Made by a program: the position numbers and the translations under genes. This document shows, one piece after another, positions 1 to 5,926 of a DNA stretch of 12,688 bases; the stretch's first letter is position 1; the number at the start of each line of letters is the position of its first letter. The notes beneath the pieces were generated by a model, which saw only the letters and a list, made by a program, of their open reading frames with translations, was not told the DNA's origin and made no database searches. Location of the stretch: positions 1-12,688 of the forward strand of contig SXSP01000162.1 in NCBI GenBank assembly GCA_005792225.1, written 5' to 3'. This DNA is from Bdellovibrionales bacterium. GTDB taxonomy: Bacteria; Bdellovibrionota; Bdellovibrionia; Bdellovibrionales; JAMPXM01.

Positions 1-259
1 ACAGACGCGGCGATAGTGCGTTGCATCTCGAGCTTGGCTCTCCAGCGAAGTTCCGCTCAGCCCGGCGCTGGGAGCGGGTTTGCGAGAACCTGGTGCTCAC
101 ATCAACTGAATCAATCGAGTCACCTCCGGAGGTGTGACGAGAAGTTCATAGGATCTATGGATTGTTTTATTTGAGTTTGGAAGCAGGGTGGTGTGAGATT
201 TGATCGTTCAGGTTAGGGCAAATGCTCGAAGCACTGCTCAAAAAGAGAGGGAGCAACGA
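1..259. other. Non-coding leader upstream of the fadL-like gene
   Basis: No gene can be defended here. One + frame is open from base 3 to a TGA at 135-137 (about 44 codons). It could be the tail of a gene lying to the left, but its encoded residues match nothing I recognise and its codon use is not convincing, so I do not call it. The A/T-richer stretch 138-259 looks like promoter and leader for the gene at 260, but I could not find a -35/-10 pair good enough to call. The stretch contains the palindrome listed separately and a purine-rich ribosome binding site (AGAGAGGGAG, about 243-252) that decides the downstream start. Confidence 0.4.
121..134. repeat. Perfect 14-bp palindrome CACCTCCGGAGGTG
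   Basis: The bases read identically on both strands, centred between 127 and 128, about 126 bases before the start of the FadL-like gene. It is followed by no T run, so it is not a Rho-independent terminator. It could be an operator for a dimeric regulator acting on the downstream gene, or a hairpin in the transcript. It combines a Shine-Dalgarno-like half (GGAGG) with its complement (CCTCC). Function is inference only. Confidence 0.4.
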
Positions 260-1573
260 ATGAAATTCAGCAATCGTTTTGGAAAGCTTGTGTTGTTCGC
301 AGCGACGGCACAAATGGTGAGCGTTGGATCCGCAAACGCGGCGGGTTTCGAAAAAGGGATCATGTGGGGCGGTCGCTCGGCGGGTGTCGGCGGAATCGCA
401 ACTCCGTACATGACCGGCGCGCAGGCGCTTTACTTCAACCCCGCGGGTCTCGCGAACGACAAGGAAGGACAAGATGTGTCTTTGAACTTGTCGCCGACTT
501 TCCCGACGTTCAAGGGTCCGATCAATAACGAAAACACCCAAGAGACTTCGAAGTCGACAACCCTCATCCCCGGAAGCTTGCTCTACTCGCGCACGCTCAA
601 CGACAAAGTCGGCGTCGGCATCGGATACTTCGCTTCGGGCGGCTCGAACGCGACTTACGAAAACGTGGGCTTCCCGCTTCTGAACAACCCGACAGCTACG
701 GTCACGACAAAGACCGATCTTGCCGTCACGGAAGCTTCGCTCGGTGCGGGCTACAAGGTGTCTGAGGATTTGAAAGTCGGTCTCGCATGGCGCGTGACAA
801 TGGCGAAAGCCGAATTCGCGGTCGCTCAACGTGACCCCACTTCAAGCAACGTCCTTAACGCTCAGTTGAGCGACCTCAAGGCGACGGACTTCACCGGCTT
901 CCGCCTCGGTGCTCAGTACAAGATCAACGAAACGACTCGCCTCGGTTTCAATTACCGCTCGGAAGTGAACTTGAAAGCTGACGGTAACGTCGGCGGCAAG
1001 ATCAATGCTTACGGCGCTCCCGCGACGATCCCGCTCGTGAACAACTCGGCTTCCGTGAAGACGACATTCCCGATGCAGGCGAACCTCGGTATCATGCATG
1101 AGTACCCGGAATGGCGCGCTCTCGCCGACGTTTCTTGGACCCAGTACTCTCGCGTGAAAGACATCGAGATCGAAGGAAAAGTCCAACGTGCCGACAACAA
1201 CACGGTCATCCGCGACCGCTCGGCGGTTCCGCTCGATTGGCAAGACGAAATTCAAGCGCGTCTCGGTGGTGAGTACCTCGGCGTTTCTTGGCCGATCCGC
1301 TTCGGTTACGCGTACACCGGCCAAGTCACGAACAAAGACAAGGCACGCGCGACGTTCGTTCCTCCGGCGGCGGCTCACACTCTGACAGTCGGTACCGGCC
1401 AGATCTTCAACGTCATGGAGAACGCTCTCCAGTTTGACGTAGCCGGCGAGTACACGATGGCGAGCGCAGATGCTGGTACCGCACCTGCGGGCAACACGAC
1501 GAACGACTTCCGCTCTGGCAAGTACGAAGTGAACTCTTACTCGGTTCACATGGGCCTGACTTACGCATTCTAA
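260..1573 (+). CDS. FadL/OmpP1 (TodX)-family outer-membrane hydrophobic-compound transporter
   Basis: This 437-residue protein is predicted to form an outer-membrane barrel that takes up long-chain fatty acids or other hydrophobic molecules. Seen in the sequence: a Sec signal peptide (residues 1-27, ending SANA before AGFEKG), then the glycine/alanine-rich start typical of FadL proteins with the ALYFNPAGLA motif around residues 56-65. Alternating amphipathic strands follow throughout, and the chain ends in YAF with the terminal Phe usual for barrels assembled by BAM. E. coli FadL is of similar length (about 446). I chose ATG 260 because the signal peptide begins there and AGAGAGGGAG lies just upstream; an in-frame GTG-type start at 200 would put 20 charged residues before the signal. 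It is followed by a strong terminator, so it is probably monocistronic. The family assignment is secure; the substrate is unknown. Confidence 0.85.
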   Translation: MKFSNRFGKLVLFAATAQMVSVGSANAAGFEKGIMWGGRSAGVGGIATPYMTGAQALYFNPAGLANDKEGQDVSLNLSPTFPTFKGPINNENTQETSKSTTLIPGSLLYSRTLNDKVGVGIGYFASGGSNATYENVGFPLLNNPTATVTTKTDLAVTEASLGAGYKVSEDLKVGLAWRVTMAKAEFAVAQRDPTSSNVLNAQLSDLKATDFTGFRLGAQYKINETTRLGFNYRSEVNLKADGNVGGKINAYGAPATIPLVNNSASVKTTFPMQANLGIMHEYPEWRALADVSWTQYSRVKDIEIEGKVQRADNNTVIRDRSAVPLDWQDEIQARLGGEYLGVSWPIRFGYAYTGQVTNKDKARATFVPPAAAHTLTVGTGQIFNVMENALQFDVAGEYTMASADAGTAPAGNTTNDFRSGKYEVNSYSVHMGLTYAF

Positions 1574-1592
1574 GTTTTAACTGCTCGAAACG

Positions 1593-1628
1593 AAAAAGGG
1601 CTCGGGGATAAACCACCGAGCCCTTTTT
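1593..1628. terminator. Bidirectional Rho-independent terminator
   Basis: A 13-bp perfect stem (AAAAAGGGCTCGG at 1593-1605 paired with CCGAGCCCTTTTT at 1616-1628) surrounds a 10-base loop. The G/C core is flanked by A5 on the left and T5 on the right, so it works in both directions. It sits 20 bases after the FadL-like stop and 2 bases before the stop of the convergent basic-protein gene, and can end both transcripts. Confidence 0.9.
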
Positions 1629-1630
1629 AT

Positions 1631-2041
1631 TTATGCGACCTGTCTCTTCTTGGCTTCGCGGATTTCCTTGGCCGCGTCCCGCTCGTCGCGGCTTCGCGCC
1701 CGTCTCGCGCGTTTCGCCTTACGCTTGACCGCGACCGGGTCCGCGGGGCGGGAGCGATTTGGCCTCTCCAGCTCCGCCTCGATTCTGCCGATCAACTCGT
1801 GGAAGATCTGCGCTCTCGCTTCGTTGTGACTCACGTCCGTCTCGTTCGTCAGTTTTTGTTTAGCGGCGACACTTTGGTGGCGAGCCAGATCCCGGTACTT
1901 GTCGCGGAGTCTCCTTGAAATAGTGGCTTTCTGTTTGAGTCGCGAGTCGCTGATTCTTCTCGCTTGGTTCTCGATGATGGCTTCGAATTGCTCGAACTCG
2001 GACTTGGGCAAGATCTTCTTGGCCTGCTTGGGACGGATCAT
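1631..2041 (-). CDS. Small highly basic, charged helical protein of unknown function
   Basis: This 136-residue protein has no signal peptide or membrane segment, so it should be cytoplasmic. It is strongly charged: I count about 38 Lys/Arg against about 20 Asp/Glu. The tail (roughly residues 105-136) is almost all Lys, Arg, Ala and Glu, with the run KRKAKRARRARSR. Few prolines or glycines in the middle suggest long helices, possibly a coiled coil. Basic proteins of this kind often bind nucleic acid or ribosomes, but I recognise no domain and assign no function. The start is supported by a good Shine-Dalgarno (CAGGAG, 8 bases before ATG on the minus strand). It stands alone between the shared terminator and an unrelated gene. 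The open frame, good RBS and terminator together make it likely to be real. Confidence 0.65.
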   Translation of the reverse strand: MIRPKQAKKILPKSEFEQFEAIIENQARRISDSRLKQKATISRRLRDKYRDLARHQSVAAKQKLTNETDVSHNEARAQIFHELIGRIEAELERPNRSRPADPVAVKRKAKRARRARSRDERDAAKEIREAKKRQVA

Positions 2042-2163
2042 CGTATTCGCTCCTGTGACTTGGTTACGGGAACGGGACGCTTCACTCCTTTATTGTGACA
2101 CCGAGAGCGGGTACAGGCAGAGACAAGATTGGTTTACCTGGATCAAGGTCCGGGAGAGGTGGT

Positions 2164-2421
2164 TCAATGACAGGCCGAAGACTGCAGTAACTCGTCGGCC
2201 TGATCGGCGCAGAGGCCGTCGCGAATAATCCGGTCGCCGATCTCGTAGCCGGTGGCATCCAGGATATGGAGGCGAACGCGATAGGTGCGGAAATTCGGGC
2301 AACGCGTGGTGGAGTTGACTTCGGTTTCGACGGAGCAATATCTGCGGGTGCCGCATTCATCCGCGGCGCCGGCGCCTGAGAGTGAAAGAAGTACGCCCGC
2401 GAAAATTAGAAATTTTGGCAT
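2164..2421 (-). CDS. Small exported cysteine-containing protein, unknown function
   Basis: This 85-residue protein begins with a classical Sec signal peptide (MPKFLIFAGVLLSLSGAGA, cleavage probably before ADECG). The mature part of about 65 residues contains five cysteines (DEC, RYC, TRC, GLC, SAC). An odd number leaves one unpaired, or used for dimer formation, in the oxidising periplasm. I chose ATG 2421 rather than the in-frame start at 2577 because the signal peptide starts here and a very strong GGAGGGGGG ribosome site lies just upstream; the longer form would add 52 unlikely residues. It is divergent from the exported-protein gene at 2567, sharing a 145-bp intergenic region. The family is not recognised. 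Confidence 0.6.
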   Translation of the reverse strand: MPKFLIFAGVLLSLSGAGAADECGTRRYCSVETEVNSTTRCPNFRTYRVRLHILDATGYEIGDRIIRDGLCADQADELLQSSACH

Positions 2422-2513
2422 GGTAAACCCCCCTCCAAACGTTAACGGGAGACCCGGGCACGCGTCGAGCGTTGGTTGAAGTGTCGAGATGTTGTCATAG
2501 AACCCGGGGCGGC

Positions 2514-2541
2514 TTGACTCGGGTAGGCACGGGCGACTAAT
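2514..2541 (+). promoter_or_regulatory. Predicted sigma70-type promoter for the gene at 2567
   Basis: A -35 box TTGACT (2514-2519, 5 of 6 to consensus) and a -10 box ACTAAT (2536-2541, 4 of 6) are separated by 16 bases. Transcription would begin near 2548, leaving a leader of about 19 bases that holds the TGGAGG ribosome site (2556-2561). Spacing to the gene is realistic, but the -10 match is only moderate. Confidence 0.45.
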
Positions 2542-2566
2542 TCTTCCGCCGTCTCTGGAGGTATCG

Positions 2567-3007
2567 ATGAAAATCATGATGGTTTTCCTGTTGGGGTTCT
2601 TAGCGCAGGCGGCGCACGTTCAGGCTGAGGAATGCGCGAATTTCTCAGGCTCGTATTCCCTCTATCCCTCGCACACTCTCGCATCCACAGACTTCGTGCA
2701 GACAGGTTGCGAGCGGCTCGACGAGTACTCGAGCTTGGTGACGCCCCACCCGATTTCCACGATTTATTTTGATGGCAGACCTCATCCGACCTTCAATGAT
2801 CCCACGTCCTCCCGGGATACCAGCCGCTGCCGCCTTCTCTCCTCCGGCCTCTTACCCGTTAAGAATTTTGCGATGTGCAATCGTGAAGTCGAGAATACCG
2901 ATGGTTCCACCTTTCGCGAGACGATCACCATCTATCTCGATAGCTCCGGGCGTCTCGTGAAAGCCCACACGGGTGGAGCTGGCTTCAAAGTTTACCACCG
3001 CAAATAA
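2567..3007 (+). CDS. Small exported protein with four cysteines, unknown function
   Basis: This 146-residue protein carries a Sec signal peptide (MKIMMVFLLGFLAQAAHVQA, then EECANFSG), so it is periplasmic or secreted. The mature part is about 126 residues with four cysteines that could form two disulfides. It looks beta-rich: the start C-x-x-x-S-G-S-Y-S-L and a later stretch with TITIYLDSSGRLVKA read like alternating strands and turns of a compact barrel or lipocalin-like fold, though this is only a visual impression. ATG 2567 has a clean TGGAGG site 5 bases upstream. The gene is divergent from another small exported Cys-containing protein and is followed after 45 bases by a lipoprotein gene on the same strand, with which it may be co-transcribed. 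Not recognised as a named family. Confidence 0.7.
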   Translation: MKIMMVFLLGFLAQAAHVQAEECANFSGSYSLYPSHTLASTDFVQTGCERLDEYSSLVTPHPISTIYFDGRPHPTFNDPTSSRDTSRCRLLSSGLLPVKNFAMCNREVENTDGSTFRETITIYLDSSGRLVKAHTGGAGFKVYHRK

Positions 3008-3052
3008 GCGTCGCTGGTCTACCCGGGACCTCTCGTGGTAGGGTGCCCACCT

Positions 3053-3526
3053 ATGAAAACCCTCAAATTATTTTTCATTCTCGCACTGGCGGGTGCCGCG
3101 GTTTCTTGCGCGGAAATCGCGGGGTCGGGCACGCCCGTCGCGATTCCGACGGTCGTCGTTGATTGCACGACGGCGGATTGTCAGGCCGGTCCTTCGCAAA
3201 TCGCTTTCGTCTACATCACCGACGCGAACTGCTCCATCGGTTTCCTCGGGGGAGCGGCGGCGTCTTCCTCGGCTCAGGCGACTTGCGGTGGTGCTACCGG
3301 CTGCCGGGTGACGATGACGAGCTGGATTTCGGGAACGTCCCACGAGACGACCACGCAAGTGCCCAGCGGCACCTACACGGTCTGTGGGTATATCGACATG
3401 GATTCGAGCGACAGTCCCACAACGGCCGACACGACGATCGAAATTCCGAACGTTTCGTTCGTTCAGGGAATGGGAGTCCTTCAACTCGGCGGAACGTCCG
3501 GCCAGGGAACTTGGGTCGATCATTGA
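3053..3526 (+). CDS. Cysteine-containing lipoprotein, unknown function
   Basis: This 157-residue protein has a lipoprotein signal peptide: MKTLKLFFILALAGAAVSC, with lipobox A-V-S-C and lipidated Cys19. Ala at +2 suggests outer-membrane sorting by the Lol rule. The mature part is Ser/Thr/Gly-rich with six further cysteines (around VDCTTADC, DANC, ATCGGATGC, TVCGY). It ends without a recognisable domain, but alternating hydrophobic residues suggest a beta-sandwich (QIAFVYITD, GTYTVCGYIDMD), which may carry bound ligand or interact with other surface proteins. ATG 3053 is preferred to an in-frame GTG at 3035 because only it gives a proper lipoprotein signal; the ribosome site (TAGGG, about 10 bases upstream) is mediocre. 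It lies 45 bases after the preceding exported-protein gene on the same strand. No terminator is evident after it. Confidence 0.75.
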   Translation: MKTLKLFFILALAGAAVSCAEIAGSGTPVAIPTVVVDCTTADCQAGPSQIAFVYITDANCSIGFLGGAAASSSAQATCGGATGCRVTMTSWISGTSHETTTQVPSGTYTVCGYIDMDSSDSPTTADTTIEIPNVSFVQGMGVLQLGGTSGQGTWVDH

Positions 3527-3562
3527 TAGGTTTGCCGCGCTGGGTCCACGGCGCACGCAATC

Positions 3563-3648
3563 TTGATCCCGGAGCGTCATTTTTTCGGATTAAGATGACG
3601 GGATCAAAAAACGTTCAAAAACGTTCAAAAAACTTAGCGGGATCAAAA
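3563..3648 (+). repeat. Repeat cluster in the olsB upstream region
   Basis: The unit CGGGATCAA occurs three times: inverted at 3563-3571 (TTGATCCCG), and direct at 3599-3607 and 3638-3646. The two direct copies share 11 bases (CGGGATCAAAA), and the second ends on the first base of the olsB start codon. The first two copies can form a hairpin (8 bp, then a bulge, then TCAT/ATGA). Between the direct copies, ACGTTCAAAA is exactly repeated in tandem (3611-3620, 3621-3630). The hairpin is followed by A residues rather than T, so it is not a forward terminator. Binding sites for a regulator of the lipid genes, or an RNA structure affecting olsB initiation, are possible. No -35/-10 pair is convincing here. 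Confidence 0.5.
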
Positions 3649-4517
3649 TGCGAGTAGCGGCACGGGCCTTCAGGAAGATTCGCTCAGTGAAATCGGCCAT
3701 CGAGAAGATCGATCGGCGGATGAAGCTTCATCATTACAATATTCGCAATTTCAGACCTCACGTTTCGTTTGAGTTCGAACGCGGAAAGTTCATCCTCAAG
3801 ACCGCGCAAAACGGCGCGGAGCTCGCGGCTTGCCTTCAGCTTCGCTTCGAAGTTTTTCACCGCGAGTACATGAAAAAGAAGCGCACTTACGGCGTCGACG
3901 TTGATCGGCTTGATGACATCTGCGATCACCTCGTCATCATTGAGAAAGAATCGAATCGGGTGATCGGAACCTACCGTTTGAACTCGAGCCGATTCACCGA
4001 GGAGTTTTACACAGCAACCGAGTTCAACATCGAGGAACTCCTCAGAGCTCCCGGAAATAAGCTCGAGCTCGGCCGCGCGTGCATCGATCGTGAATTTCGA
4101 AATGGCACGGTGATCTCACTCCTCTGGCGCGGAATCTTTGAATACGCGCGGCTCACGGAGACGCAGCTCCTCTTCGGCTGCACGAGCATCAAGACGATGG
4201 AGCCTCTGCAGATCGGGCTCGTCACTAAGCACGTGCGTGACACGCTCCCCGTGGATGAGCTTCGCGTGCGCCCGGTGAAAAAACACAAGGTGAAGAGTCT
4301 TAAGACGGTGCTCGAGTACATCGAGGCAAATCCATATGAGTACGACCGAGAATCCATCGAGGGCATGATTCCGACTCTCTTTACGTCCTATCTGAATCTC
4401 GGCGCCAAAGTCTGCGCGGAACCCGCGATCGATCGCGAATTCGGGTGCATCGATTTCTTGACTGTTCTTCGTCTCGACGAGATGAATCCCGTGATGAAAG
4501 GCAAATACAAAGTATGA
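3648..4517 (+). CDS. olsB: OlsB-like GNAT-fold N-acyltransferase (ornithine lipid synthesis, first step)
   Basis: This 289-residue protein belongs to the Acetyltransf_5 / OlsB group, which transfers a 3-hydroxyacyl chain from acyl carrier protein to the alpha-amino group of ornithine (or another amino acid) to give a lyso-aminolipid. The sequence shows the expected order: LQLRFEVFHREYM (residues 63-75), an acidic stretch with D-R-L-D-D-I-C-D-H-L (86-95), VIGTYRL (105-111), an EFYTATEFNIEELL region (119-132), LELGRACIDREFRNG (139-153), SLLWRGIFEYA (157-167), LFGCTS (175-180), and a C-terminal LGAKVCAEPAIDREFG block (251-266). It overlaps the following acyltransferase gene by 4 bases. The start is uncertain: ATG 3648 has no clear ribosome site, and ATG 3720 (residue 25) is a plausible alternative. 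Ornithine as substrate is inferred from the family and the olsA neighbour; related enzymes use other amino acids. Confidence 0.8.
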   Translation: MRVAARAFRKIRSVKSAIEKIDRRMKLHHYNIRNFRPHVSFEFERGKFILKTAQNGAELAACLQLRFEVFHREYMKKKRTYGVDVDRLDDICDHLVIIEKESNRVIGTYRLNSSRFTEEFYTATEFNIEELLRAPGNKLELGRACIDREFRNGTVISLLWRGIFEYARLTETQLLFGCTSIKTMEPLQIGLVTKHVRDTLPVDELRVRPVKKHKVKSLKTVLEYIEANPYEYDRESIEGMIPTLFTSYLNLGAKVCAEPAIDREFGCIDFLTVLRLDEMNPVMKGKYKV

Positions 4518-5305
4518 TTCCTGTTCCGAGTCAACTCGCGGCCGGGGTTCGCGTGGGCGCCCTGATGGGTGGTTATGCGGCTCAAGCTTCTTTGGGCAAA
4601 CTTCGCTTTCGCAATCGAGACGAGCGACTCAAGTTCTACACCGAGAATGTCGGCAAATGGTGCCGCCGTTGTTTGAAGGCGATGAATGTCGAGACCAAGG
4701 TCATCGGCTATAAGCCCGAAATCTTCGAGAACAAGAACTACCTCATCGTCGGAAATCATCTCTCATACGTCGACATTCTCGTCTTCTCGTCGGTGCGCCC
4801 GGCGATTTTCGTGACGTCGGTCGACATGGGCGAGACTAAGTTTCTTGGTCCCATGGCGGAGCTTGGTGGAAGTATTTTCGTTGAACGCCGCAACCGCGCT
4901 CAGATCGGCCGCGATCTCGGAGTCATGGCGGATACATTGAGAGCCGGGCACAACGTCGTGATCTTTCCCGAAGGGACGAGCTCAAACGGCGCGGGAGTAC
5001 TTCCCTTTAAAAAATCGCTCCTCATGTCGGCCGTTGATGCGCAGAAGGATATCCTTCCGATCGTCATCAAGTACACGGAAGTCGACGGCAAGCCGCTCTC
5101 GCCCGAAAACCGGGACCGCATCTGCTGGTACGGCGATATGACCTTCGGACCGCATTTCATGGGGATTCTCAATACGACGAGTTTAAAGGCGGAACTGCAC
5201 TTCCTCGATCCGATCCCGGTGACGAGCGAAACGACCCGTCACGGCTTGGCCGAAGAAGCTCACGCGAAAATCAGCGCCGTCTACGGTCGCCCGTACGAAG
5301 AGTGA
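4514..5305 (+). CDS. olsA: OlsA/PlsC-like acyltransferase (lyso-ornithine-lipid or 1-acylglycerol-3-phosphate O-acyltransferase)
   Basis: This 263-residue enzyme of the PlsC family adds a fatty acyl chain to a hydroxyl of a lyso-lipid at the inner membrane. All four family blocks are visible: NHLSYVD with catalytic His82 and Asp87 (residues 81-87), GGSIFVERRNR (118-128), FPEGTSS (151-157) and LPIVIKY (181-187). A WYGDM segment (205-209), which I associate with this branch, follows. ATG 4514 lies in an ATGA overlap with the olsB stop, a classic sign of translational coupling; the longer in-frame start at 4445 would begin deep inside olsB and is rejected. Its place directly after an OlsB-like gene suggests it is OlsA, completing ornithine lipid. 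PlsC activity for phosphatidic acid cannot be excluded, because OlsA and PlsC cannot be separated by motifs alone. Confidence 0.82.
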   Translation: MIPVPSQLAAGVRVGALMGGYAAQASLGKLRFRNRDERLKFYTENVGKWCRRCLKAMNVETKVIGYKPEIFENKNYLIVGNHLSYVDILVFSSVRPAIFVTSVDMGETKFLGPMAELGGSIFVERRNRAQIGRDLGVMADTLRAGHNVVIFPEGTSSNGAGVLPFKKSLLMSAVDAQKDILPIVIKYTEVDGKPLSPENRDRICWYGDMTFGPHFMGILNTTSLKAELHFLDPIPVTSETTRHGLAEEAHAKISAVYGRPYEE

Positions 5306-5314
5306 AAAGACCAA

Positions 5315-5926
5315 TTAAAAAGTCAGTCCAGCGCTCAAGCTTAAATAAAAACCGCCGAGGTCGGTGGTGACGCCGCCGCCCCCGGAGTTTTGTACGGATT
5401 GGCCAGAGCTGTCCTTCAGATCTCCGAGCGGCGCGTACATGTAGCCGAGCTCGCCCCCTAAAATCCAGTTACTGAATTTGTAGCCAGCTTCGGCGGCGAG
5501 AGTGCCCGAGAGATTGCCGTCTGATTTGTATTCGAGCGAGGGGCTTCCGGTCGGCGTCGTCGTGTACCGGAATTGATTGCTCACGCCGATCGTCGCGATC
5601 GGGCCCAGATAATAATCCTCATCAACGATCCGTGAGTTGATCAAAATAGAGACGCGGGTCCAATCGGCCGCGCTCTCGCCGATCGAATTCGACTGTTGGG
5701 CGAAGAATTTTTCGTACCGTCCTCCCAAACCCACGGGCATCGAGGGAAGGGTGAAGATGAGATCCGCGCCGTAGGAGCGAAGCGTTTTTGTTTCGGGGTA
5801 AGGAGCCAGGGCTTCGTTCACCGCGGAAGGATTTGCGGCGAGGAGCGAAAAGCGCGCGCGAAACTCGGTTTCTGCCTGGGCCACGGAACTCAAAAAAGCA
5901 AAGATCAAAATAAACCAGGTATTCAA
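5315..5926 (-). CDS. Small outer-membrane beta-barrel protein
   Basis: This 203-residue protein has a Sec signal peptide (MNTWFILIFAFLSSVAQA, then ETEFRARF). The mature part is built of alternating polar and hydrophobic stretches ending in LSAGLTF, with a C-terminal Phe, typical of an OmpA/OmpW-sized barrel. A glycine-rich, flexible turn (NSGGGGVTTD, near residues 180-189) precedes the last strand. The start is TTG: it overlaps the stop of the preceding glycosyltransferase gene as TTGA, and AAAGG in the last glycosyltransferase codons can serve as its ribosome site, so translation is probably coupled. It is last in a four-gene operon and converges on olsA with 9 bases between stops and no visible terminator. 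The function, and whether the barrel is a channel or an adhesin, are unknown. Confidence 0.72.
   Translation of the reverse strand: MNTWFILIFAFLSSVAQAETEFRARFSLLAANPSAVNEALAPYPETKTLRSYGADLIFTLPSMPVGLGGRYEKFFAQQSNSIGESAADWTRVSILINSRIVDEDYYLGPIATIGVSNQFRYTTTPTGSPSLEYKSDGNLSGTLAAEAGYKFSNWILGGELGYMYAPLGDLKDSSGQSVQNSGGGGVTTDLGGFYLSLSAGLTF

Noticed and set aside
3..137. Possible 3' end of a gene entering from the left
   Set aside because: The open frame is short, matches no recognisable family and overlaps the perfect palindrome; codon evidence is insufficient.
171..199. TTGAGT/TGAGAT as a promoter for the FadL-like gene
   Set aside because: Spacing is 17 bases, but the -10 box matches only 3 of 6 positions, too weak to call.
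167..1549. Long open frames on the minus strand over the FadL-like gene (220 and 235 codons)
   Set aside because: They mirror the strong codon bias of the real gene on the other strand, encode Arg/Val/His-rich sequence without signal or domain, and have no ribosome site.
2082..2360. Two minus-strand open frames of about 90 codons
   Set aside because: They overlap the better supported signal-peptide gene at 2164-2421 in other frames, with Pro/Arg-rich translations.
3564..3606. Hairpin after the lipoprotein gene as a terminator
   Set aside because: The stem has a 5-base bulge and is followed by A residues instead of T on the coding strand, so it is not a Rho-independent terminator for that gene.
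3068..3657. Open frames on both strands across the lipoprotein gene
   Set aside because: The lipoprotein frame has a real signal peptide and lipobox; the others are Arg-rich shadows.
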